From the NCBI GenBank assembly GCA_016748015.1, contig JAAOMT010000129.1, forward strand, positions 62,001 to 126,000: a DNA stretch of 64,000 bases, read 5' to 3'. The notes under the pieces are model-generated. The model searched no databases, was not told the DNA's origin, and was given only the letters and a program-made list of their open reading frames with translations. Of this stretch, positions 13,558 to 26,200 are shown one piece after another (position 1 is the stretch's first letter; each line of letters begins with the position of its first letter). Origin of the DNA: Geosiphon pyriformis. Its lineage: Eukaryota; Glomeromycota; Glomeromycetes; Archaeosporales; Geosiphonaceae. The position numbers and the translations under genes are program-made.

Positions 13558-15517
13558 GTAATCTAATTTGGAAAATTGCTACTTGTAATATCAGAGGAAT
13601 GAACAATCCTACAAAACAGGATGATGTCATTTATTGGCACAAAAACATGGACAATCTAATTTCTATTTTTATAGAATCAAAGCTAAAGAAGAAGATTTGT
13701 CTCTGAATTGTTAACAAATTTAATGGCATGTGAGTATTTACTTCTGGTTTGGAATCTGGTTATCTGGGTGCTAGTGTTGTAATTGTCATGAACTCTTCTT
13801 TAGCAAAACACATGTGCAAAGTTTCTGAGGTACCTGGTCAGCTCCTATCTATTAAATTGCTTTTTAAGAACAAACTTTCTGTGTTAATTTTGGGGCTTTA
13901 TGTTGGGGTGTCCCTGATTGTTCATTTTTCTCAGGCTAATGATATTAATTCTATGATTGTGAAGGCAATTAATAAATTCTCTTTTGTCATCTTGGGTGAT
14001 AATTTCAATAAAAATGATTTCACCAAGTGTGTTAGTTTCAGAAGGTGTTTTGATTTGGGTTTGGTTGACTTATTGAGTAGGAGCTTGTTTGCGAAGATGC
14101 TAACTTGAAACAATTCTTAGGGTGTGGCTAAAACAATTAACTATGTGTTTGTTTCTTCAAATTTGGTCAATACAGTGATAGATCATAGTGTGGCCAATGT
14201 TAGAGGCTATTTTAATATTGATCACAAAGCTGTTTCTGTATCTTTGGGTGTAGATAAATTACTAAACATGAGATTGAATTTTTTTTACAAACAAGCAAAC
14301 AAAAATCATTGAAAATTCAACTTTAAGGGTGCAAGTGTTAACAAATAGGTTAAATTCAGAGAAGATTTGGTGACTAATACTGTTATGTTCTTTGGAGATT
14401 TTATAGAGTCTAAGAGGCTTATAGACTTGAATGCAATGTGGGATACTATCCATAAGGTGATATGCCTATCAGCTAAAGAGGTCTTTAAAAAAAGTGTTTC
14501 AAAAATTATGATTGTGTTTTTACTAGGGAGTTGTTTAGGTTTTATAGACTTGAACTTTTGGTTTTTAAAATTGTTAAAGCTTCTTAACTGGCTTTTTATG
14601 ATGAGTTTGATTCTCTGTTGGTTAAGTGAAAAAGTGTTGATGCTACTAATGCAGCTGTTGTGAAGTTGCTTATTGGTTCTGGATCTTGTTTTGATAATAT
14701 TAGATCAATTTTGGCTAAAGTTAAAAAATTTTATTACTTTTCTAAACTGTTGAAATCTAAGCACACTGAGAAATCTCGGATCAAGTTGGTTATAGATAAA
14801 AAAATAGAGAGTTTTGAGACTGATAAGGGTTATACCATCAGAAGTGTGTTGGAATGTTCTTTCCAAAAAGTTGTATTAGACCATCTTATAGTGGGAAAGA
14901 AGCTGGTTTTAAAGCCCAATATAGTTAAATCTAAGGTTGATGAGATTATAGAATGCTAGACTCATAAGTGTAAAATAGTTCCTGATGTCTTTGATGAATG
15001 GTCTTACCAATACTGACTACTGGGTTACATTTTCAATGATGTTTTTTCAGAAGTGATAAGTTTAATTGGTTTTGAGAAAATGTTCAGAGTTATTTTAAAT
15101 CTGCCTGATAGAAAAGCTGTTAGTCTTTTTGGTATATTCAATGAATTGTGGAAACATTGCAATAAGTCTGTTCTAAACATATTGCTAGTGCTTTTGAACT
15201 TTTGTTTGACATGTAAATCAGTTTTTTTCTCTTGAAAAGAGACTTGGGTCTCAATTATTCCAAAGTCATATGAATGGAAGGGTATTCTTACAAATACCTA
15301 TTCTATTGTCTTAATTAAGACAGCTCACAAAATTTTTTCTAAAACTTTTTCAGACAGGATTTCTTTGGCTTGCAATAAGTTTGATGTTCTTAAGGGTAAC
15401 AATTTTTCTGTATTAAAAAATATAACTACACAGTCTTCTATTTTTGCTATTGGTTCAGTGGTTGAAAATGTTTTAAAAAAGAATCAAAAATTATGACTGG
15501 TTTTGTAAAACATGTAT

Positions 15518-16380
15518 TGTTATAGGTGATTATTTAGGTTTGAAAACAAATAACAAACTCGTAACTTAGTACTCAATTGATTTAATGATGTTGGTTTCTG
15601 AAGGTTTTGGTTATCTAAAAATTTGATTGTCTGAAAGTTTTTGTTGAGTTTTTTGTATAATAGACAGAGATTTAATTGTGGTTTCAGTAGTCTTTTGGAA
15701 TCACAATTTTATCAAATTTTTTTCAGTGTAATAGCCAGTAATTTTTCTGGTAAGCTATTTTCAAATCTATGAGTTCTTTACCCTTGTTTTATGGGTCTTT
15801 TACCAGTCTTTATAATGTTTGTAACTCAGTGTTTTAATCTTTAATCAATTAGTTAACAACAAAAAATAACAAAATAAAAGAAAATAAAAGAAAAAAAAAG
15901 AAAAAAAAGAAATAAGCCAAGGCAATAAAATTAGTATCCTATTAATAGCTGTGATTAAGAGCTATTGTTCCAGCATGGTTAAGTATTTAATACTATCAAC
16001 ATGAAGTGTTGATAGTGGAGAGTAGATTGAAATAGCAAATAATTATTTATTTATATTTGTAAATTGGAAAGTTGCTTAGATTAAATCTAAACTGAGAGGT
16101 CTGTTTTTTCTACTTCTAACACTACTGCTATATATACATAATTGAGATTCCTCAATTCCTCAATTTTTTACACCAGGAATTCTGGAATTCTTGAAATTCT
16201 GCAATTTCTTTGAGAGAAATTCTGGAATTCTGGAATTCTGCAATTTTTTGTATAAGAATTCTGAAATTTCTGGAATCCTGCAATTCTTCTAAGAGGAATC
16301 CTGAAATTTCACATTTACTATGACTACTTCTAATTGGTTAATTTATATGCTAATATACTTCCTATATTCTATGAATAACA
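15518..16380. mobile_element. Solo LTR inserted in LINE copy C
   Basis: An 863-bp segment with LTR ends (TGTTAT...ATAACA) interrupts the RT reading frame of copy C. It is flanked by GTAT at 15514-15517 and GCAT at 16381-16384, a 4-bp target duplication with one C-to-T change. The host LINE reads on across the junction (NM / RKAYDS equivalent). It contains a TATA-like CTATATATAC near 16128, purine-rich runs near 15870-15910 and a dense TTCnnGAA array at 16170-16290. Not alignable by eye to the LTRs at 42928 or 61631. Orientation is set only weakly, by the TATA-like motif. Confidence 0.7.
16170..16290. repeat. TTCnnGAA / GAATTC array inside the solo LTR
   Basis: Degenerate tandem copies of a GGAATTCTGGAATTC-like unit. 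Five perfect TTCnnGAA dyads (TTCTGGAA four times, TTCTTGAA once) lie within about 110 bp. TTCnnGAA with 5-bp phasing is the core of heat-shock elements; function is not shown. Confidence 0.55.
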
Positions 16381-19108
16381 GCATAAAGCTTATAATTTTG
16401 TTAGGTAAAAGCATCTTAAAAAGAGTCTGGCTTGGATCAAAATGTGTGACAAGTTTGTTAAATTTTTTGGTAGCATTCACAATGATTAGGTTAACTGGAT
16501 TATGACTGATTTTGGTCTGACTAATGAGTATCAAGTTCATGATGGATTGGATTAAAGGGAGGTCTTTTCACCTCTTCTCTAATACATATTTTATGATTTG
16601 CTTTTGTGTAAAGTCAAGAAATAGAAAAGTTTGTGTAACTACAAATTGAATTCTCTTTTTATTTCAAAGACTGGATATATGGAGTCTCAAGCTAGACTTA
16701 CTTTATTTTTAGCTGTTGGTGTCTTCATTAATAACACAATTTGAGTTAATAATAGTTAGGCTATTATGCAACATATTCTTAATATTGCCAATAGGTTTTT
16801 CAGAATTAATGACATTTCTATAAATAATAATAAGACTGTAACAATTTTTATCAACTGCAGAGTTATAAATCCTTCTTTGTTAGTTAGTAGAGCACCCATT
16901 TCTATTGCCAAGTGAAAGGAATCTCATCACTATATGAATATCTTTTTGTTCTCTAAGAGCTTGTCAAAGCCTAATTTGGCCAAAGTTCATTCAGATATCC
17001 AGTTTTTTGCCAATTTGGTTTTGAGAAAAGCAATCTCTAACAAACAGTTTTCTTATTTAGTTTCAGTGGTTTTTTATTCTATTATTAATTATAGAACTCA
17101 ATTCAATTACATTCCTGTCAGTTTATGTAATAAGTGGGATATTATAGTTTACAGAGATTTGAAGTCCAAATCTGGTCTTCCTAATGATTTTTCCAATGAT
17201 ACACTTTACCATCCTCTTTTTTATGGTTTGAAATCTTTTAAACAGATTTAGGCTAAGAGCAAATCAGCTTTTGTTGTTTGCTTTGTTAATTTTATTAAGA
17301 TTCTAGGCCATTTGTTTGCACATAGGTCACATGATCTTCAAGTCCTTAGCTGGTTTCCATGTTACTCTTTGTTTCTTCCAGTTAATGTAAATGTTAATCC
17401 TTTGAACAATTTTTTGGCTAACATAGTCTGTATTTTTTTGGGGTGTAATTTGTTTTTGAGTGGTTTTATGACTAATGCTTTTTATTTTCGAAATAGAACT
17501 TCTATGTTTTTTGTTCTCAGTATATTAAAATTTTATAAATGTGCTTTTTTGCTTTAGTGGTATGGGATTACCTTTATAAAACAGCTTTATGACCAGTATG
17601 ATGTGATTTTTGATTGGAAAACATTCAAGTAATGAAAGAGATTGGATCTGTATGATCCTGTTTCTGAATGGTTTGACCTCTCTGTTCATTTTTTCAGTGG
17701 TTTGGCTTGTTTTTTTACTGGTACATCTTTACTAAAAAGGATGAGTTTGTTAAACATTCTTAAGTTTTGTGATTTTGGGATCATTTGTAATCATTTGTTG
17801 GATGTTAGTAATGGTCTCTTTTCTGTTTACATGGATGGATCTCTTTGCAGTTTGGGAACTGTTAATATAAAGACTGACATGGCTGTGTTTTTTGAAGATA
17901 TTGGTTTGGGCTTGGGTGTTAGGGTTTTTGGTTTGGCATTATCAATTATAATAGAATTGCAAGCTATTGCTTTAGCACTTGAATGTGTTCTGCCTTCTAG
18001 CTTAGTTCACTTTTTTTCAGACAGCCAGGCTGCTTTGGATGCTTGCAAGTTTGAGCTAGCTTTGTTATGTCCAAATTTTTAGAAATAATACTGGGTTGAG
18101 CATCACCATATTGTGGGTGTCATTTATGATAAAAATTTGAAGGTCAGCTGGTACAAAGTAAAGGAGCATTCAGGTATTTCAGAAAATGAAGTCACTAATG
18201 CTTTGGCAGGATCTGCTTTTCTCTCTGGTCTGTATCTATCTTATCAAATTAAGGAGCATTTTATCAGAACTGGTGGTGGTATTGTTTCTGGTAATTCTAG
18301 GCACTTTATCCATGATGTTTTTCAATCTGTTTGTCAGATGTGCTGGGAAGTTGGCTCTAATTTTAGGGTTGTGGTGAGTAATTTGCATACAAACATTGAT
18401 TGGTTTAGGTTATTTTTGGTGTGACATTCTGTCTTACATATGGCCACTGGCTTTATTAGTAGAGGTACTGCTAACACTCACATGTATTTTATAAAAGCTT
18501 TGCACTACCAGCTCCCTGTTGTTGTTCATAAATATTTGTATATTAATAGTTATCTGAGTGTATTGTACTTGTTTTGTAAGGATATCAAGATTTCCGACCA
18601 CACTTTTTCTTACTCATCTAATTTTGGCACTTGTGTGCAGTTGCTAAATGCCTATGTAGATGAGTAGAGTGTGCTTTTTAGTCTGTTTTGTTTGTCTTTT
18701 TGTGTTTTATAGTGTTTAAGTTTTTGCTCTTCTAATATTGCTGTGTATGTGGCTCTGTGTAAGAGTTTTGTTTTCAATAATTGGTATTAAGAGTCCTTAT
18801 CTGTTTTTAAAGATTCCAAATTTGCAGATCAGAAGATTGCAGACTTTATACACAAGTTTTGTCTTATATTTAGAGAGAAATTTTGGTTGGTCTGTGCTAA
18901 GCATCAGGTTTTTATGAAAAAAAATGGTCTAATTCCACATGATGGATCTGTTTCAGTTTTGGTATTTGGGTTTTTTTTGGTTCTTTTTACTGGCATGATT
19001 AAATTGTTGGGTATTGCTGATGCTTTAGGAGTTAGTTTTGGTTTTCGTAAATTTTATAAGTTTTTTTCAGGTTTGAATCAGGTAGTTTCAGTTTATATAG
19101 ACAATTAG

Positions 19109-19240
19109 TGTTGTTCTGATTAGTTTGAGTGGTTGGTTATATGTAGAAAATGCATGATTCACTTCTAGTTTAGATTACTTAATTGATGTATTATATTAGG
19201 TTGCATTTGGATCTTACTTGTTAAGCAATAAAAAAAAATA
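19109..19240 (+). other. LINE copy C 3' UTR and tail
   Basis: Begins TAGTGTTGTTCTGATTAG and keeps the order of blocks in the 3' UTRs of copies B, D and E, ending in an A-run. The stem arms are degenerate here. Confidence 0.6.
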
Positions 19241-19251
19241 GTAAAATAAAA

Positions 19252-20150
19252 CTTTAAAATAGCCAAGTATTTAATATTTATTAATAATAAACATAAAACT
19301 TATTTTTATTTATTATGATTTATAATTTTTTTATAAATTAAAAATTATTTTTTTTATTAGTTAAAAATTCAATAAAATTTTTATACATGATTAATAATGA
19401 GTTAAGTCAAATTATAAACTATTAAATTTAATTTAATTTTTTTAAAATAAAAGTTTTCCAAGTTAAATCTAAGTTAAATTAAGATTTAACTTGACTTGAC
19501 TTATTAAAAGTTCTAAAATATATATTAAAACATAATTTTTTTTGTTTTTATAATAAATAATAAAAAAATAATATTAAATATAATTAAATTTAAATTAATT
19601 GTTTTAATTTAAATTAATAAAACAAACTGGTAAAAAAATTAATAATAAATAAAAAACCAAAGTTTTATTTATTAAAAAAATTTTGTAATATTTTGTTTAA
19701 TTGTTTTTATTTTTTAAAAAAAACTTTTTTGTTGTAAATATAAAATTTATAAAATTAAAAAGTAAAAAAATATTATTTTAAAATTTTTAATATAAAATAA
19801 TAATATAAACAACTTTAATAATTTGAAAGTTTTTTTTAAATCATTAAAATTTTTTTATTATTTATTTGAACTATAACAAAAATATTTATAAATATAAATT
19901 ATATAATTTTAACAATTCAGATTATTAATTAAAAATTGGGTTTAAAAATAATTTAAAAATAATTTAATTAAAAATATGCATATATTTAAGTTTTAAAATT
20001 TTATAATAAGTTGCTATAAATAAAAATTGTTGTTAAAAAAACATAAATTTAATTTAATCAATTTTAAATTTCATTTATTGACTATTATTAAGCAATTAAT
20101 TAATTATTTTAAACTGATAAAATAGATTTGAGGTGATTAACCTATCAAAT
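19252..20150. other. AT desert before CNOT1
   Basis: No gene seen. Contains an 11-bp inverted repeat (AAGTTAAATCT at 19460-19470, AGATTTAACTT at 19482-19492) nested between TAAGTCAA (about 19395) and TTGACTTA (about 19495). The composition changes sharply to more GC at about 20150, where the CNOT1 promoter begins. Confidence 0.5.
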
Positions 20151-20157
20151 AAATTGC

Positions 20158-20165
20158 TGACGTCA
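20158..20165. promoter_or_regulatory. CRE-type palindrome upstream of CNOT1
   Basis: A perfect TGACGTCA lies 128 bp before the CNOT1 ATG, at the boundary where the AT desert ends. It is the consensus site for ATF/CREB bZIP factors; use here is inferred from position. Confidence 0.4.
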
Positions 20166-20292
20166 TACATCTTTGTTAGTTAGGAAAAATTTATATTTAC
20201 TTAAGAACGCCCTTTCTTGACTTATGGTGTATCAGTTTCCTCAGTAAGACACAAAGATCACTTAGAGGGACGATCATGTTCTCTTTCCCATT

Positions 20293-23200
20293 ATGAACAG
20301 TGAGGAACCTAATTTCACGTCCTTTTCCCCACCACCTGTAAACAAAATCTCTTCCACAACTGCAAAGACGTCGCCCAACACGCCCCATCAGAGACCTTCG
20401 TCTCGAACGGGCTTAAGCACAATTGTCAGAGCTCAAATTTCCTTCTTATTGTCCACCCTTACTGCTGAAAATTACACTAAGACCGTTGCAGAGATAGATT
20501 CGGTAAGCCTAGTCGTCCCGATTAGTCTGCATCTACTACATAAGATCAAAAAAAAAAGAGTTGTGACTTTGAAGACTATATGCGCTATAAATGACCTTCC
20601 TATTTTATAGAAAGAACTTGATCTATATTTCCTCCGTATAATTTGAAGGCGAGGTGTTACACATATGTTATGATCTAACTAAATATTTGATTCTTATATA
20701 GCTAATTGAACAGCACGGCCACGACATATATTTCCATTTATTGCGACGGCTGTTAATCGAAAATCAATCGAAAATCCTCAGTACCGGGAATCGGAATACA
20801 GAAGTGATAATTCACAGCTCTCTCAATTATCGTCTCCTAATTGAGAAAGTTAAACAGTCTGCTAGCAATCCAACCCTTTCGGGAGTTTTCTGTGACGCTT
20901 TAAATTCTATTGATAACAACGAATCTTTTCGGAATTTTGATCTCAACCGATTCTTGGATCAAGTTGGCTTAAATCCAGTTGAGAAAGTCGCGATCTGCAT
21001 TTCTTTACTGTCAGCAACTAGAAAAGAAACAGAGGAGAAAGGTAAAAAGCTTTATTTAACTGCTTAGTTTTGATTCTTAATTAAATGAATTTCACCTTTG
21101 AAAATCTTAACCTAATATCTCGTTTAGCCGGAGAGATTATCACAAATAATTTCGATTCGTTAGTTGAAGCTCTCCAAGATAATTCAATTTTAAGCAATAC
21201 GTCTGGGCAACTTTTGCACCATCTGCTCGTCTTCTTCAGATCATACCACGCTGATAGTCTTGCTCTTTCTTCTCAGCAAATTGACGCGCCAATCGACGCA
21301 GCCCGATCAAAGTTTGCTTCGAAGCCGGTGCCGCCTGTATTACTTCCTCTCCTGAATTCAAATCAACCAATTACTGATAGGTAACTTTTCAACTTCATTT
21401 AATTACTTTAATATTTGCAATATGATAACGTATTGCAATAAAAATCTCCAATTAGTGATTTTGCTCGGGTGAAAATGGATGATCAAAGTGAACAATCCAA
21501 TGTATCATTGGCGAGAATGATGATGGACATCGGTTATAGCAGCTGCAATTCCTCCACAGCTGTTCGCAGTATTCTTGCTCAACTGGGAGTGACTTCACCT
21601 GATTCGGGGAATATAATCAAAGAAGAACATGTGGCTCACGTTCTGGGAATTATGTCAAAAACGCAGAGTGAAAATGATGATGAAAAAGCTTCATGGAATC
21701 AAACAACACCGACTACAGATAGTGAAAGAAAAGAATCATGGGAAATAGAAACATTCATAAACACCTTGATTGAACTGGTAAATAAATCAAAATTCTGCAC
21801 CCGAAAAAATTCATAACTCTACAAAAATTTATTCCATTCAAAATTTTTTTAGCAACCAGCAATAGACTGGGTCAAGGTCTTTCAAAAACTTGACTATTCC
21901 GAGTTCTCCGTAACCGATTTTAAGGGATTCGAAATTCTTTTAAAAGCCTTTAAGACAGCAGTCAAGGTAAAAAATAGTTGTTTGGTTTTCATTTTTATTG
22001 GTTATAAATTTCTGACTAAATCGCTTCAATATTTAGGATCAAGAAAAATTTCCTATTCATGTGTTCTGGGGTCGTTGGGAAAATATTTTAGGACAATTTA
22101 GCGTTTTGCGGTGCATCGCTCAAGCCCCTGTAGAAGTATTTAGTATCAACGATGTTCGAACACGTAGAGTTCTGACTGTGGATAGCTTTGCAACTTCTGG
22201 CGCTAATGTCAAATCTTTAGCCCCTATGCTAACATCGCAGCCTTGGAATTCCTTGGATTTTATTGAAACTTTGATCAAACTGGCGGATACCGAGCTATAT
22301 GAAAAGGTCCGGGATCTCTTTGATGGAGCTTCAAAACAGACACCAGAATTAATAGTGTTAGGTCTTGCACGGGTTCAGGTAAAATAAATTCTATTCATGA
22401 TAATAAATATTTTCAATGCTCACAGAATTTACGATAATCAAGTTGATCTCATTTATTTCTTATAGAAACCCTGGAGCCAAATGCATCAAGAATTTGTAAA
22501 CAAATTATTGGCCATGTTTTTGATTAGTCATTCGAGTTCCACTCTTGTTCTGACTAATCTCTGGGAAGTCAACCCTAAGTTGTTTATTGAAGGATGCCTC
22601 GATTTGTACCAGAAGGATGCCATGCAAATCTCTCGTATACTTGACATTGCTCAAGATTTGAAGGTATACCATAAGCATATTCCCATCGTTTATCTTTCTA
22701 AAAAATTACCATTTATTAGACGCAATTATCCCCACAAAATGACCTACCCTAGATTCTGCCCCCTCTGCTTAAAGTTCAACAATTCGTCTTTACCATAGAA
22801 CTTGCTGCTTTGGCTTCTCGACGAGAATATCTGAATCTGGAGAAATGGCTCCAAGAAAATATAGTTGAATATGCCGATCCATTTGTTCATGATTGTCTTC
22901 AATTTTTAATGCGTAAAGTTGAAATGGAAGTTACGGGAGAAACTGGCAACTTCCCTTCTGTAAGGCTACATTTTGATGTCGTAGCCATTTTTTTAAAAAT
23001 CTTGATCAATAGGTACGAGAACATTTCAGAGGATACATTTTTTTCCCTTATACACCGGCTTACATCATCCCTTCCGCAATTTTTAACAATAAAGCCCCAT
23101 GTCGGTTGAGAATGCCGAATTATTAAAGGAGGTACATAGCACTGCTCTACAGGTGTATCCCCTTCTCATGAACCTTGGCTCTTCACCTGAGGCTAATGTT

Positions 23201-26200
23201 ACTGGTACAGAAACCTCATTTTCGCCGGACGTGGAAGAAGAAGCGAATTCATATTACGAAAGAGTATATAGACAAGAAATCAGTATTGAAGAAATGATCC
23301 AACTTCTTCAAAGATTTAAAAACTCCCAGGATTCGAGGGAAAAAGACATTTTCAATTGTATGGTGCACAATTTATTCGATGAATACCAATTCTTTCCAAA
23401 ATATCCTCAAAGAGAGCTTACCATAACGAGCATCATTTTTGGGTCTTTGATTCAATCTCAACTTGTTGGATATATGGCTCTTGTCGCTCTGCGGTATGTA
23501 TTGAGTGCGCTCAGAAATCCTGCCGAATCTAAAATGTTCAATTTCGGAGTACAAGCTTTGTCCCAATTTCAATCTCGTCTTCCCGAATGGCCACAATACT
23601 GTTCACATCTACTGCAGCTTCCTCAGCTCCAGCAATCTCACCCTGAAATCATCGAGTATGTAAGATCTGCTCTTGCAAAAAACACTAATCCCATTAACAA
23701 TGGAGAACAGGTTTCTGTTAGACCTGTCATTTCCAGCTCGGCAATAGATGTTCCTATAAATGATACTACTGAAATTAACAACAACAATCAAAATGATAAT
23801 AGCGAAACTATTAATAACATTAATAACAATATTACACCGTCAGAACTGTCCTCTCAACCGGTGGAAGCCTCAAGGCCTGCTTTTACCGCTCTGAATCTGG
23901 ATACTTTGATTGCTGCCGATAAAGTGGATTATGAAGTACCTGGTGAAGCTATCCAAGATAAGATATTGTTTATAGTGAATAACGTCGCTCAAAGTAATTT
24001 GGATACTAAAGTCGCGGAAATGAAAGACATACTGAAAGAGTCACATTATCGATGGTTTGCTAATTATTTGGTCGTTAAAAGAGCGAGTATTGAACCAAAT
24101 TATCATCAACTCTATCTGCAATTCTTGGAAGCGTTAGAAAGTCAACTACTTGTTCGACATGTTCTACACGAGACTTTTGTCAATATTAAGGTTCTTTTGA
24201 ACTCGGAAAAAACAGTTCAATCTGCCTCGGAAAGGTCATTACTTAAAAATTTGGGTTCATGGCTTGGTGGAATGGCTTTAGCGAGAAATAAACCAATAAA
24301 ACACAAAAATATTGCTTTTAAGGTTGGTTGATTATTTGTCAAGTGGTAAATGGTAAATTTATTTTCATATTTTTGCTAATACGATTTTAATTGTTTACCA
24401 AATTTTTAGGAACTTCTGATTGAAGGTTACGATAGTAACAGGTTGATTGTGGCAATCCCATTTGTGTGTAAGGTCCTTGAACAAGCAAGCAAAAGTAAAA
24501 TTTTTAAGCCTCCAAATCCATGGCTTATGGCAATCCTTAAACTTCTGGTTGAACTGTATCAGTTTGCGGATCTGAAGCTCAATCTCAAATTTGAAATTGA
24601 AGTTCTCTGCAAAAGTTTAAGTATTGAATTGAAAGACATCGAACCCACCACTTTTCTTAAGGATAGGCCACCAAAAGAATCAATTCCTCTGACCACTGAA
24701 GGACTCCCACAACCATCTGAAAATTGGTCCGCTCAACTGCCAACAACTGGACAAGTGCCCCCACCGCCTAACTTGCCAGGGACCCAAGTTGGTGGCACTA
24801 CCTCTGCTCCTATTGCAGGTACCAGTGATATCAAGATTTCATTGAAGCTGTGTAGAGTGGATGATGGTTTAATTTTTTATTGCCTTATCTAGACGAAAAC
24901 CTATTGAACACACTTTCAAATCTTGGCCCATACATAAAACTTAACCATAATGTAACAATGTTCGTTAATCATCCTGGGCTTCGAAAAATTGTACATATGG
25001 CGATTGACAGGGCCATCCAAGAGGTTTGTGAAGATAATTTCTTCTACAGACACCTTATATCATAACCAATTCATCTTAATAATTTGAAATGAATTCTCAG
25101 ATCATTGCACCTGTGGTAGAAAGGTCTGTCGGGATTGCTTGCATTTCCACCAGAGAATTGATACTCAAAGACTTTGCTATGGAACCCAACGAAGAGAAAA
25201 TGCGCAATGCAGCTCACTTGATGGTGCAAAACTTGGCCGGTAGCTTAGCCCTTGTTACATGTAAGGAACCTCTCCGCATGAGTATGGTAACCCATTTGCG
25301 CAATCTTTTCCTTCAACAGGGATTCGCTGAGGTGAGAGAAAGTGTTTTACTTCATATATAATTATATTTGTTACTAAAAGCTTAATCTTTCGAATTCAAA
25401 AGAATATCTCGGAACAAGCTATCTTAATAGTAGTTGCAGATAACCTTGATCTAGCGTGCTCTATTGTGGAAAAATCCGCAATGGAGAAAGCGATCCCCGA
25501 AATTGAGGATAATCTATCAATTTCATTTTCAAATCGGAAGAAACATCGAGAGGTATTGTCTCAATCCAGTTTATTCTTGTTTTTACAAGCGAAAACCATT
25601 CCAAACATTACTCAATTTTTGGTTCAATAGCGTACAGGACAACCCTATTATGACATGGCTGTTTATCCCGGCATTTCACGTTACATGAACAATCTACCCG
25701 AACCCTTGCGTCTGAAACCCAATGGGCTTCAACCGCAACAACTAAGAGTATACGAAGATTTCTCAAGGATTTCACGGTTGAACAATCAATCTACAAATTA
25801 TGGTAAACATTCGAAAACTTTGATATTTATTAAACTTTCCAAAAATAATTACAAATTCCCTTTTCTTTAGAAGAGCGATTACGAGCTGGGATGTATCGTG
25901 GACAAGAAGTCCCTCTTCCTCACCAATACACTTCCACCGAGATTTCTTACGAGAATCCTCAAGTTATAACAGCTCATCAGAGTCTTGAAAGATTTGCGGT
26001 AAGCTCGTCACATATATCTGGCTCTTGACCTTTCCTTAACTATCTTATAATCTCTTAAATTACTATGTATGACTCCATAGCAATATCTTTCTGAGCTTGA
26101 TAAATTGATTAGCAAAAACCCCCAAGCTTCATGGACTTCTTTACCTCAAAATCATGATATACGTTTACTTGTGAACCAAATCCCTATGATTGCGGCTCAA

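Larger units (their letters stand above)
13554..19108 (+). pseudogene. LINE copy C ORF2: endonuclease-RT-RNase H, decayed
   Basis: Starts MSNLIWKIAT at 13554. The endonuclease block is visible to about 14310, RT from about 14660 to 17250 (interrupted by the LTR at 15518-16380) and RNase H at about 17640-18430. Tryptophan positions read TGA at about 13704, 13731, 14310 and 15233, and TAG at about 14346 and 14955. The RT motif that is FVDD in copy E reads FINN at about 16725-16737, so both catalytic aspartates are lost by G-to-A. RNase H keeps YMDGS and FSDSQA. Inactive. Confidence 0.8.
11609..19236 (+). mobile_element. LINE copy C, decayed, split by a solo LTR
   Basis: Plus-strand member of the LINE family with an intact layout but many stops: ORF1 about 11710-13557, ORF2 13554-19108, conserved 3' UTR to 19225 and A-run to about 19238. 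A tentative direct repeat (AATAGTAAAAATAAAA at 11593 versus AATAGTAAAATAAAA at 19237) could be its target duplication, but such AT-rich strings can match by chance. The coding strand is strongly T-enriched relative to copies B and E, and RT motif residues are gone. A solo LTR interrupts the RT region. Confidence 0.8.

Noticed and set aside
16320-16505. Small plus-strand gene near 16320
   Set aside because: Spans the junction of the solo LTR and the LINE RT region; not a gene.
20197-20388. Minus-strand frame over the CNOT1 start
   Set aside because: Overlaps the promoter and first exon of CNOT1 on the other strand and has no recognisable content.
23372-23596. Minus-strand frame inside CNOT1
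   Set aside because: Lies opposite a strongly conserved CNOT1 exon; shadow frame.
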